From Ptychodera flava (Eukaryota; Hemichordata; Enteropneusta; Ptychoderidae): a stretch of DNA of 64,000 nucleotides. A program made the translations under genes and the position numbers. The stretch spans positions 841,001 to 905,000 of the forward strand of contig NC_091947.1 of NCBI RefSeq assembly GCF_041260155.1. Reading direction: 5' to 3'. The notes below the pieces were generated by a model, which saw only the letters and a program-made list of their open reading frames with translations, did no database searches and was not told where the DNA came from. This document shows positions 35,101 to 44,625 of this stretch, piece after piece; the stretch's first letter is position 1; each line of letters starts with the position of its first letter.

Positions 35101-37741
35101 AGTCAAATTTTGACCAAAAATGACAAAAAATTCCTTAAAAATACACATTTGCATATTTCATCACAATTTGAACAAATCTAAGTTGGGTTATCCCTAGGGA
35201 CCTGTATACCAAGTAACAAAGCTGTCTGACCAGCGGTTATGAAGAAGAAGATTTTTTACCAAAAACACCTTTTTTGGCATTAATTTTCCTATTTTCAACA
35301 ATATCAAAAAATTAAAAAAAATAGTTTCTCAAAATCATATTTTTCATCTACACAACAAATATCAAATCAGTAAGTACTGCGGTTCTCAAGATATTTGAGT
35401 GGACGGACGCCTCACAAACGGACATACATACATACATACATACATACATACAGACTGACGACGGACGCCGGACGGATACCCATCCCAATAGCTTCTATAG
35501 ACTATAAGTCTATAGTAGCTAATAATGCATTCCTCTTCTGGACATGCCTTTGGGAAATGAGGAAGGTTGGACAGAAACTTGATTTCCTATTTTAAATGAG
35601 GAAACATCCATCAAGTAAACAGTATACACATATTGACTGGATATGAGGGCAACAGCATACGTCTGTACCCCGAGGGACTGTGAGTCACCCCCAAAAACAG
35701 ACTGTTTCCCGAGGCCGTAGGCCGAGGGAAACAGTCTGTTTTTGGGGGTGACTCACAGGCCCGAGGGGTTAAAGACGTATGCTGTTGCCCTCATGCCAGT
35801 CAATATGTGTTTTGTAACACACCTCATCCGTAGCCATGCATAAGAACGTACTATACACAAAACTTGTCTCATGTAGGTCTATGATGTAATATGTTGGAGT
35901 GGTTCAGTAAGAAAAAGTTTTTCCTAAAAAGACCGCAATACTTCTGCAAAACGTTCAATTCACCTTTGATTATAGTTTTTGTCCGTATCGAGTCCTTGTT
36001 GGAAACCAAAGCATTCAATTCTTCTTCAGAAAGTAGGATAAACCAAGAAATTTCTGGATTATCGTTTCGATCGGCCACAGACTACATCTTTGTTTACATT
36101 CCGGTCCGCGTTCGCGTCAAATATCGTTTTTGACGTCAGCGGGCATCATTTTTCAGAACTGATGCCTGGCAGGCAACAGTTCAACGAATGATGCCTGATG
36201 ACGTCGTTTACGTGGATCAGCACAAAAAGAACGCATCCCACGTGACTATCGATTGGCGAATTAGAATACAGACTGCGGATGAGGTGTGTTACAACAAACA
36301 TTGACAAACTCATGAGTGATTTTGAAAAACGAAAGAAGAGTCTAGGGTTTGGGATTTTTAATTAAAGGCTAAGTTGGGTAACCTCAATCACACTTTTTAT
36401 TTGACTTCATGCATTGACTTTGGCAGTCTTCCTTGTTCTTTCTGCTTTTCCTTGGCTGTGACATGTTGACTGGAACACAGACAAGGTGATTGGGAATTGC
36501 GATGCCAAGTTCAAACCCACTGTTTGCGAGCTTCTTTGATATTAAAGTGTGAACTAAACAACATGGCAAGGGTTGAAAAGTGAAGAGTCCCAGTGGAAAC
36601 CATGAAAAGTTGCACATTACATGTAGTGTTATTAATTTGAAATTAAACTGAGGCCACATAAATACTTTATTAAAATATGTTACATATATTACAAGTAACG
36701 CATACAGCTATCATTACAGGGTCAAATTGTTTCTAGTCTTACTGTAATATGCAGGGTGACTCCGACCACAGGGGACCAAGAAATCTGGTTGTTGTTGTTT
36801 GTATTATTGCTTATAATGTTTACATTAGTCGTGTTTTTATTGTTGACCAATAAAATTCAACAAACATTGTATTGTGTTGTTGTCGTTTCAAACCAAGGTT
36901 ATAGGGACCGTGTTCAAACGTAATGTAAATGTCATAAGAAACAGTATAAGGATCCTATCATTATGTGTAAGGAGATGAAGAGCTAGAGAGTGTACCTTGG
37001 GACTCAATGGGAGCCAGTTGCATTGGGTTACATAATGATATTATCCGTATACTATTTCTATCGACATCTAGGCCTACATTATACCTTTGAACAAGGTCCC
37101 TGTAACTGTGGTTTGAAACAACAACAACATAATAGTTCAGTTCATTGAATTTTATTGTCAACAACAACAACACGGCTGATATAAACATAAACAACAATAC
37201 AAACATCAACAACCAGATTTCTAGGTCACCTGTGCTGCGACCTCTGCAGTCTGCTCGTGAATATCATCAGATACACGCAGCGACACCTGCCACCACTGAC
37301 AAGCCAGTGCCACCTTTCCGTAGCTCGTAACAAGGGGAAGTCGTGAGCGTTTGTAATAAATTGGTCCAATAACGAAAATATCTGAATATTGCACAGAGCA
37401 GTGTTTGAACCTCAGACATATAGCTTCTACTGTCTGTGGTTAAGGTTGAGCACAGCCTTTAATTTGAGGTTCAAACACAGGAACTTAGCTCGGCTCAGCT
37501 CACATTGTGATGCTGTACCGTACGTGTGCTTGGAGCTTCAGATGTGTAGCGCAAAGGCCTGCACGGATTTGTCGACAACAATCGCAAGTACAAACTCGCG
37601 AAATTCAAATTCAAGCAAAGTACCATATCTACCCCGACACCTTACTATGGATATACCTATCTCATCTCCATGGCCCATACGAGCTAAAGCGTCGAGCAAC
37701 TCTGGTGAAACAATCCTCGGAACTCCCCTCAGCACCACCAT
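27187..37741 (-). CDS. FUOM: fucose mutarotase
   Basis: Five exons join in phase: 37741-37657, 32242-32174, 29979-29909, 27918-27817 and 27260-27187. The product begins MVVLRGVPRIVSPELLDALA, then RMGHGDEI, VLADAYFPTSSICQHGP, EIRADGHGIPELLDAI, MDLVPSDKEKGLKTPVW and IERFAFYDRAKTTFAVVHTG, matching human FUOM almost segment by segment (ARMGHGDEI, SSICQCGPMEIRADG, VPSDKERGLQTPVW, FYERAKKAFAVVATG). The RbsD/FucU family interconverts anomers of L-fucose in the cytosol; the conserved His, Arg and Tyr of these motifs are present. The last exon is uncertain. Reading through the 27187 donor would hit TAG at 27185-27183 straight after HTG, losing the final beta strand. A candidate exon lies at 26698-26911. 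Introns are large and repeat-filled. Confidence 0.93.
27952..29233 (+). mobile_element. 1.28-kb element with AGTCCCCAC ends and internal 150-bp tandem array, FUOM intron 3
   Basis: AGTCCCCAC at 27952 and its reverse complement GTGGGGACT ending at 29233 bound a unit containing a GCGT-rich microsatellite (about 28002-28052) and the tandem array at 28064-29160. The terminal repeats are short, so the outer limits are tentative. No transposase is seen. Confidence 0.5.
28064..29160 (+). repeat. tandem array, about seven units of 150 bp
   Basis: The anchor CATGTACAGAGCCATAAC or a close variant recurs at 28204, 28352, 28503, 28652, 28802, 28953 and 29101, a period of 148-151 bases. Each unit also has TTGGTACAAGGACATTGAC and CAATATGGCCGCC. 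Adjacent units at 28652-28950 are nearly identical, suggesting recent local duplication. Long open frames across it are by-products of the repeat. Confidence 0.9.
30600..31960. repeat. highly diverged tandem array, period about 145 bp, FUOM intron 2
   Basis: A weak motif of the form ctcatttgcat, then tcat, then atcaactttgatttgaacaaac recurs near 30893, 31007, 31157, 31293, 31436, 31613, 31763 and 31901. The units are old and of low identity. The array runs into an (ATAC)n microsatellite. Confidence 0.5.
32043..32117 (+). repeat. (CATA)n microsatellite
   Basis: About 18 CATA units in a row, one interrupted by a G near the start. A shorter tract of the same unit is at 35420-35451. Confidence 0.95.
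32461..33601 (+). mobile_element. TTAA-flanked AGCCCC-end element, copy 1, split by another transposon
   Basis: Removing the insertion at 32469-33085 and one AAGCC copy restores TTAA-AGCCCCAATAGCTGC at the left. The right end is GCAGCTATTGGGGCT-TTAA, a perfect 15-bp inverted repeat with a TTAA duplication. The rest of the body is 33086-33597, about 520 bp when rejoined. A second, inverted copy is at 49673-50205. TTAA targeting fits piggyBac or Kolobok. Confidence 0.85.
32464..33090 (+). mobile_element. CACAGTA-end transposon, copy 2, inserted in the AGCCCC element
   Basis: The element proper is 32469-33085 (617 bp), with left end CACAGTACTGTAGATTTCCC and right end ATTTATTGTACTGTG. It is flanked by AAGCC on both sides (32464-32468, 33086-33090). 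The target is the terminal repeat of the AGCCCC element, so the pre-insertion site can be read directly and the 5-bp duplication confirmed. Confidence 0.88.
34001..35520. mobile_element. possible 1.5-kb element with AGCTACTATAGAC ends, FUOM intron 1
   Basis: AGCTACTATAGAC at 34001 is matched by GTCTATAGTAGCT ending at 35520. Inside, a diverged direct repeat (gctgtctgaccggcggtt near 34098, gctgtctgaccagcggtt near 35221, each after cctagggac) suggests tandem units. It also carries a (CATA)n tract (35420-35451). No coding capacity is evident. Confidence 0.45.
35626..35810. repeat. 185-bp near-perfect hairpin
   Basis: ACACATATTGACTGG at 35626 pairs with CCAGTCAATATGTGT at 35796, and inner arms such as AAACAGACTGTTTCCC and its complement continue to a 10-base loop at about 35714. 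It abuts the left end of the next element. Confidence 0.85.
35812..36293. mobile_element. 482-bp inverted-repeat element (TTGTAACACACCTCATCCG ends)
   Basis: TTGTAACACACCTCATCCG at 35812-35830 has its exact reverse complement at 36275-36293. The interior has a CG-richer part with gatgcctg repeated. Because the 185-bp hairpin directly abuts it, the two could be one composite unit. Confidence 0.6.
36752..37235. mobile_element. large foldback element (two arms of about 190 bp), FUOM intron 1
   Basis: Left arm text AAGAAATCTGGTTGTTG, AATAAAATTCAA, GTTTCAAACCA and GGGACC is mirrored on the right as GGTCCCTGTAAC, GGTTTGAAAC, TTGAATTTTATTGT and CAACAACCAGATTTCT. About 100 bases of spacer separate the arms. 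It looks like a long-armed foldback or MITE with moderate divergence between arms. Confidence 0.8.
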
Positions 37742-37958
37742 TGCTGCCGTTAAACGAATGATGACGTACTGGTCGATACCATAACAGCAAAGGGTTGTCA
37801 GGTTCTCTTACAGTTGCTGATAACATAATGGTAACCCCAAGCTTACGTTTTCAAACTTCTGTACTTCAGTTACTAATTTTTTAGAGTAATCTTTTTATGA
37901 GGATGTTGTATGTTAATGATCGGCCAGTCAAATCAACGAACATTCTGATTACGAAGGG
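37742..37958. promoter_or_regulatory. promoter region of FUOM
   Basis: This lies just upstream of the FUOM start codon on the minus strand. No TATA box is seen. A possible short reading frame begins on the other strand at 37959, so the region could be bidirectional, but that gene is unproven. Confidence 0.35.
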
Positions 37959-38150
37959 ATGGACCAGGAAAATATTAATGGGGAGGGTTATGTTTGGAAA
38001 ACTGTCATGAGGGAGGTACGGGACGTTTACATTGGTAACAAGCCTGACTCGGAAGGAGGATCACTTTGGCGGAAGCTAATACCACTATTTTCAAATAATT
38101 CTCCAGAACGTTATATATTTGCTTCCTTTTCAATGGGTGGTGTCCTGTAA
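37959..38150 (+). CDS. possible first exon or small ORF divergent from FUOM
   Basis: A frame of 63 codons starts at ATG in the context gggATGG and reads MDQENINGEGYVWKTVMREV, then DVYIGNKPDSEGGSLWRK, with balanced composition. It lies 217 bases from the FUOM ATG in a divergent arrangement, which is a common place for a gene start. No homologue is recognised, no continuation exon was found and no clear donor is present. Confidence 0.2.
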   Translation: MDQENINGEGYVWKTVMREVRDVYIGNKPDSEGGSLWRKLIPLFSNNSPERYIFASFSMGGVL

Positions 38151-38453
38151 TATGTGTAACTGACTGCCAATATTTGTTCGATTAAAATCATTTTTAGAAT
38201 AAGAAAATATGTGACCCCTAACCCCTTGCTAAGTTGAAAGAGTGAAGAAAATAGGACGCACTGCATGGGACGGAATTCCCTGCTGATTGTCATGATACTT
38301 TTTGACCAAGCAGCTGACATCGCGACATCGCAGCACTGCTTTTTAACCCCTGGAGTTCAAGGTCGTTTTACTGTACATGTCTCTGTAAAGAAAACTCTGA
38401 TTAATACGCTGTGTGATGGAGGAGGATGTCGCGCTTCGCAACTTTTGGAAGAG

Positions 38454-38609
38454 GGGAGGGCACAGTCACTTGTGGTCTACTTCGCGCTGCGTCGTGTACA
38501 TATGCCTAAGAAAGAAGAGGCATATGTACACACATCTATGGGGCGCATAGACACGTCTATGGGCGTATAGACGCAGAGCGGAATAGACCACAGGTGACTG
38601 TGGGGAGGG
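38454..38609. mobile_element. 142-bp palindromic element with GGGAGGG flanks
   Basis: CACAGTCACTTGTGGTCTA (38461) pairs with TAGACCACAGGTGACTGTG (ending 38602). An inner hairpin has GTGTACATATGCC arms. GGGAGGG lies immediately outside both ends, giving a 7-bp direct repeat. The superfamily is unassigned. Confidence 0.6.
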
Positions 38610-39912
38610 TAAAGTTTCGGAAAAGAGAACAGGCAGAGTCACGTTTTAGAGGAATCACATACCTAAAATCACACCGACCCACCCTTAGCAACTCCTGAAG
38701 ACTACCTTAACTCGCAAACCCCCCCCCCCCCCCCCGAAAAACCCACAAAACAATGGGATTCACCCTCTGCTTTCGCTAGACAAATGTTGGGTATTGCATA
38801 TAATAAATATTATGTTATCATGTATTGGAGATATTAAATATACACCGTGACTTGTTGTCTGATCATGACTATTTCTTGAACATTTGTTATTCCTTGTTTG
38901 CCCTTAGCGGTGGTATCGGATAACAGGGCACCCCGATTAGTCAACTGCCGAAGATGTAAAGCCTGGTTTCGTCCTACTTTTGCAGCACAATCCGATGTAC
39001 TAGTAATTACTCCAAGTATCCATTAGTAGAGTTCATAATGGGTATTGAGCTAATCAGCTATGGAAAAACCTTTCGTGTTTCAATACAAGTGGACAGTGTA
39101 CAATTTTCTGTAAATTGGCACCGTACTTTCCTGAGAAATGTTGCCTATGTCTTTCTATGACCAAATTTACTAAAGCCATTCCTGAGATAAAATCATAATT
39201 TGAAAAGTTTGTCATATGCAACCTACAAGTTAAATCAAATGCAGTGAGGGCACATTGACATAATATGACTCAATATGGAAATAAGCATTAATTAGATGAC
39301 GTCGAACCCAATTTTTCAGCTCTGAGCGAATTCACATTCAGTTTAGTCTGATCTAGAATGGGCAGTTAAGTCTCACCACAAATGGCTTTTTGCAAAGTTG
39401 CTATCATATTTTGTATCTTCAAAAAAGCCATAAGCTTATTGTAGTTCAAAAGTTCACACATGGGCTGAAAATTATCTTAAAAATTTGACCAGCATGATGA
39501 TCATGACAACAATAAGCTTACCCTTCCCAATAGAGACGAGTATCGCAATTTTTTCTGCATACTGAAATATTAAACAGTAAATTTTTGCTACTTTCGACCG
39601 CAGTCTTTTCTAGGCGTGTGATTATAGACGAAATGACAGTGAGTCTAGTTTTTTGTTTCCACCATGATCTTGTCATTCTTATTTTATTACATTTTGTTAA
39701 CAAGCCAAATTATCTCGCCCATAACTCCTGTGATGGCACGGTGATCGGAACTATAAGAACATATGCACATTATTTGCAGTGAACGTTCACTCTGTGTAAC
39801 AACGCAAATTTCAGGCTATGATGACACGCTGATGGTGAAAACTTTACTTAACCGGTGATTTCGTACTGAAAAGAAAGTGACCTTTTCCGAATTTGCTCAA
39901 TATTTTACCAAC

Positions 39913-39915
<3 letters not shown>
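38610..39915. other. intergenic, no gene seen
   Basis: Apart from a poly-C run near 38720, nothing in this stretch is recognised as coding, RNA or repeat. Confidence 0.4.

Positions 39916-39916
<1 letters not shown>

Positions 39917-40007
<91 letters not shown>
39917..40007. repeat. (AT)n microsatellite, left of the ribozyme palindrome
   Basis: About 45 AT dinucleotides in a row. A matching tract is at 40269-40363. Together they flank the 200-bp palindrome carrying two hammerhead ribozymes. Confidence 0.95.
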
Positions 40008-40008
<1 letters not shown>

Positions 40009-40102
40009 GAAGTATGCGGTTCGACTTGTCCGATACAAAGTGCTCAATACAAAAGTAGAGCGAGATATATAAGGGATGCTGGAGAATTGATTTTACAATT
40101 TC

Positions 40103-40151
40103 ATCTCTACAACGTTGTTTCGTGAGTCGCGAAACTCACTCATCAGGAGAC
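40103..40151 (-). ncRNA. type I hammerhead ribozyme, minus strand
   Basis: On the minus strand all parts are present in order: stem I half GTCTC (40151-40147), core CTGATGA, stem II GTGAGT with ACTCAC around a 6-base loop TTCGCG, core GAAA, stem III ACA and TGT around ACGT, then the cleavage-site A after GT and stem I half GAGAT (40107-40103). The predicted cut follows the complement of 40108. Such minimal hammerheads are known from Penelope-like retroelement ends. This copy faces away from its twin at 40186. Confidence 0.85.
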
Positions 40152-40185
40152 TAGACTGGATTGTTTAGCTTTCCAGTCTAGTCTA

Positions 40186-40234
40186 GTCTCCTGATGAGTG
40201 AGTTTCGCGACTCACGAAACAATGTTGTAGAGAT
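40186..40234 (+). ncRNA. type I hammerhead ribozyme, plus strand
   Basis: Stem I is GTCTC (40186-40190) with GAGAT (40230-40234). The core CTGATGA is at 40191-40197. Stem II is GTGAGT with ACTCAC (40198-40203, 40210-40215) and loop TTCGCG, followed by GAAA at 40216-40219. Stem III is ACA with TGT around ATGT, and the cleavage site GTA ends at 40229. Every nucleotide usually required in the core is present. It differs from the minus-strand copy by one loop base within this span. Confidence 0.87.
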
Positions 40235-40263
40235 GACATTGTAAAATCAATTCTCCAGCATCC

Positions 40264-40364
<101 letters not shown>

Positions 40365-41560
40365 CCGAACCCAAATCACAAATCATAAGATATTCATAGG
40401 TGAGGCTGGTCTTATCTTTTCGCAACAGCTTCATCGATTCCGACTGCCCACAATCATAACACGTTGCGTGTATAACATCAAAGCTAAACAATCCAGGTGC
40501 CGCCAACTGGTAAATTTCGTCAGTTTTACAAAAATCACCACAAAACATGTTTTGAGGGTTATATACCGATTTTACATATTTTTGACCTTGACAAAATCTT
40601 TGAGGTAAAAGTAGAGCTGTTTGTAAATGCCCTCCCACTTAATTATGATGCCCACTCTCCTCCAGTATCCAGTATGGTCTGAACGCTCCCCACGACTATT
40701 CAAGCTCCCCGCTGCCCTCTCCCCACCACTGAAATTCCCCATTGCCCACTGGATGTGCAAATGCCAACATAAAAACTCCATTTTACGCAAATATGAGCGA
40801 ATCTTTTGATCAGACATACGTGTGGCAACCAAGATCAACGCAAACCTGTGCAAGCAAAAAACATCATTTCAACCTGTGGACATTGCTCCCCTCTGTGTTA
40901 GGCGCTAAATCTTCCATGAAGTTCTATCAACCACTGCATTCCCCTCCCTCTACCTATATTCCAGAAATTTCTCCTCGCTCATTGTAAAAACTGGAAATCT
41001 TGCCAATTCACCGCGTTACGGAATAATTTGAAATTTAACCCACCGTACGTAGCGTAATGTAACGTGGCTTTGTCTAGATCTGACAATGAATGCATTTGAT
41101 AAATGAGTAGTATTTCGCATTTTACACGACTGTCTTTTGTTTTCTGTTTTTCATTGTCATCATCGTTTGAACTATGACGGGCCACAGCGGAAATCATTCA
41201 AGACTACGACCTTACTGCCCTATTCTCATATCAATAACCAAAGTTTTTTTTCAGATTTCAAATGGTATTTTTATTATGTATGAATTTTATCATTGTTATT
41301 TGTGCGAATCAAATAAATAATAAATGAATAAATAAATAACTAACAAACAAATAAATAAATAAAGTAAACGATGCTACTTATCACTAAAGACATGTTTATC
41401 TTCGAAAGATTCTTCAAATTTTGAGGCATACGCTTAATGGAACAATTTGTTGGATGAAACAAGATCCAGTTGTGTAACTCAGGCTTAAGTAAAATTGATG
41501 AGATCGACGAGGAAAAACAGCGTCAGGTTTCAAAAATATAGAGTTTTATTACTAAACACT

Positions 41561-41603
41561 TCGATGACAAACGTTTCGATCCTGCACAGAGGATCTTCAT
41601 CAG
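41561..41603 (-). ncRNA. degenerate hammerhead-like motif
   Basis: On the minus strand there is CTGATGA, then GATCC and GGATC arms around TCTGTGCA with one extra A, then GAAA, a short AC/GT stem and GTC as potential cleavage site. The stem I partners do not pair well next to the core, so activity is doubtful. The text resembles the ends of Penelope-like elements. Confidence 0.4.
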
Positions 41604-42635
41604 GGATCTAAAAAGAGCAAAATAACAGTGGAAAATAAAACAGAAACGTGAAAACTGTTACAAAAGACGAGTCATAAAATCGTTGGGATAAAAATCAGGC
41701 TAAAAAGGGAGTGTTCGAAATTACGGCCCAAGACGGGTAATTTTTCATCGGCGATGAAAAAAATTCAGTCTTATAAGTCCGGTGGTAGGAAACTTTAATA
41801 AGTAAAAATGAACTAAATGACAGCCATGGATCAGTCTTGACGGACGTCTCACGTCTTCGATGTCAAATAAATGAAAAAAAATACTAAATTGTAAACCGTT
41901 TCCTGTGAGGACATACTGCTTGTTTTCATACTTTTAAAGCATTGAACTCTCGGTGTCGTACAAATTACTCAATGTACATCGTGTGACTTCGATGGACCTT
42001 TGATAATGGCCCTCGTTGCAAAGTCGTCGGTTTCTCAGTTTCTGTTCCCTGTTGTCCGCCAATTACTATTATGCTGGGTCGGTTTTGGCGGGGATAGGGC
42101 ATCTAAACAGAAGACACAATTAAGTTACGACAAAAAGGGAGTCAACTAGCAATATGATAACACACAACAAAACGAAAGAGTATAATATTGCCCCATTGTT
42201 GAATATTGATTTCAGCTGGCCATGAAACCGGCGCGTGTTATGTTTGCCACTCTGGAACATTGGAGTTATGTTACTGATTACAGGGGCATCTGAGAATCAT
42301 AGTTTAGGCAGTCAAAAAGATGTCATGACAATGCATGCAGTAAAGTACACACAGGGCGCTTGCAGGAAGGATGTCTTCATGGTATCGGAATAACGAAAAA
42401 TTTGTTGAAAACAATTTATTATTGTGATCAGTGAGGTGGTGAAAGATAACATAGAGCAAGACACAGGAAGCAATGTACACCTAAATTATGGCAAATGGTC
42501 CTACTGGCATATCAAGGGATGAGGTCTCAAATACTTCTTCGTTTTTTTGAAAAAGATAAATTTATCCCAACAAAGGAGCAAATAAAACAAATGGTGAGGT
42601 CTCTCCTTTTACGCCATGAATTGGAAAGCGCCCTC

Positions 42636-42716
42636 CGACGAAAAATTCACACATTTTACGCTTGCATGTACCACACAATCGTACTTGTGCATGCAAATGT
42701 GTGTGAATTTTCCCCA
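42636..42716. repeat. hairpin with AATTCACACA / TGTGTGAATT arms
   Basis: AAAATTCACACA with nearby TTGCATGTAC on the left pairs with GTGCATGCAA and TGTGTGAATTTT on the right around an approximately 16-base loop. Confidence 0.6.
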
Positions 42717-44625
42717 AGGAGCATAGGGGCAGTTCACATGTCAGGTCCCAGGGGCGGGCGGGTAAAGGGGTGCCTTGGTCTCAGCACAGATTTTTTGTTG
42801 CTATTGTTTATTTTATTTTAATACGTTGGAGTAGTTACTGCCATTAGAGGTTTATACTATCAACCTAAAGTGTCTTGGTCTTATAGAACTAGTTTTCTAG
42901 AGATTTCTAGTTAAAGTTGTTCTCTTCACTGCATGCATAGTGTCATGTATTTGTCATGTGATAATCTTACGATGTCATTTTATCACATATGTGATCGGCT
43001 AATGCGCCATAAGATAAACGACAAACGAAAAAAGTATAATATATAACATAACGTACAACATTTAAAAATTATCGCGATAAAGTCCTTGACGCCAGGGCTG
43101 TTAACATTCATAATTCGTAAGCGCTGGTGTTTTTACCTTCTCTTTCCTTGTCAAATAAACTGTTCTTCTTCCCATGTACTGTTTCTGTTTTCCTGAATTG
43201 GAACAGGCGCCACATAGAAAATTAGGGACACAGTCATTTGTTAAGTTCGATAACTTAAACCGACGAGAATTTAGGGAATGATAAGATATTTATAAATATA
43301 AGACTGGGCATATTTCTGACCTGATTCCACCGATGAAAGTTCGTCGTGGTTTATCGTGCTGACGTCATCACACGGAAACAACTATAACAAAAATGTCACT
43401 AGAGTCGTCGTTTCTTGGAATTGGCATTTCCGTTATGGAAACGTACAATACGTTGATACGTAGATATTTTTTAGTTTCACGGCTTTTGAGAAATCAAATC
43501 AGGGCTCGTCATAGGCATGGTAAGTCTAAAGACGTCAAAACATGAGCTACTCGTAAGTGACGGTAAATGTGATCATTTCTTGGGAGTTGTCGGAGGATTC
43601 CCATTTGATCGGATTCTCATTGATAGTGTTGTCTATAAGAAATACTAGTTCAATTACCCAGCAATTAGCAAATCAGGAAACGCTATATCGTAGATAAATT
43701 TCCTAATCGTCAAATTTGTAACGTCTTTTATGCCATATAAGAACATGGTACCTGGACTAACTTAAACTACTTGTGGACTTGAAGATCAAGTCGCTGGCAG
43801 GAGCACTTCATCCATCGATATTAGCAGTCTGTTAGAATCGTATCATTACTAGTCTTTTCCCCTCGGATAAGATATTTGTTTTCGAAAAAAGATACATTTG
43901 TGTATCGGATGGCGAAAGACGTCATGCAATTAGGTATGTAGTTACTTTTACGCACGGTATCGTTTTTCCATAATTAATATCGAAATTCTACTGATCTTAT
44001 CGACAGTGATTCTGGTATCCGTAGAATTAATTGTAATATAGCTATTGTCACTGGTATATTATCGAATCTAACTGTCACAATAACATCGGTGGCTTGTTCA
44101 TTGATTGATACAAACATCAGAGGGGCAAGCTGAAATGGCCCAATAACTGAATTAAAACTGGTCAAAAAAAAATTCTGAAAAAATGGCAAAGTCAACACCT
44201 GTTGCTTACGTACTGTTCATCCGACGTGGCGCGTAATTAAATTTTACTGAAATTTGTAAATGTTGATTATTAGATTAGAATAATGCATCCTATGGTATAC
44301 TGAAATCGTTTGATGTCAGTGCATTTAGCTCTACGATGAGGCTACACTGAAGAGCACACATTTCACTTTGCTATATGTATATCCCTTAATTTTATGAATC
44401 AGTCAACATTCGTCAATATAAATATAGGTAACATCATCACCGTTTGAAAAATGCTGTAGTGTGCATCTCGGTGGTGTTGGTATCGGACGTAACAACGTAA
44501 TCACTTAAAGTGAACAGGTTGCGTGGCTTTGACATGGATTTTTTCTGTAGTTTTGACATTTCTGTTGACACACGCGGTATGGATAGCTAGCGCAGCCTCT
44601 CTAGCGAGGCAAAGGACCGATTTCT

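Noticed and set aside
42495-42821. 108-codon frame (QILLRFFEKDKFIPTKEQIK)
   Set aside because: Charged and plausible-looking, but with no conserved domain recognised and no neighbouring exons.
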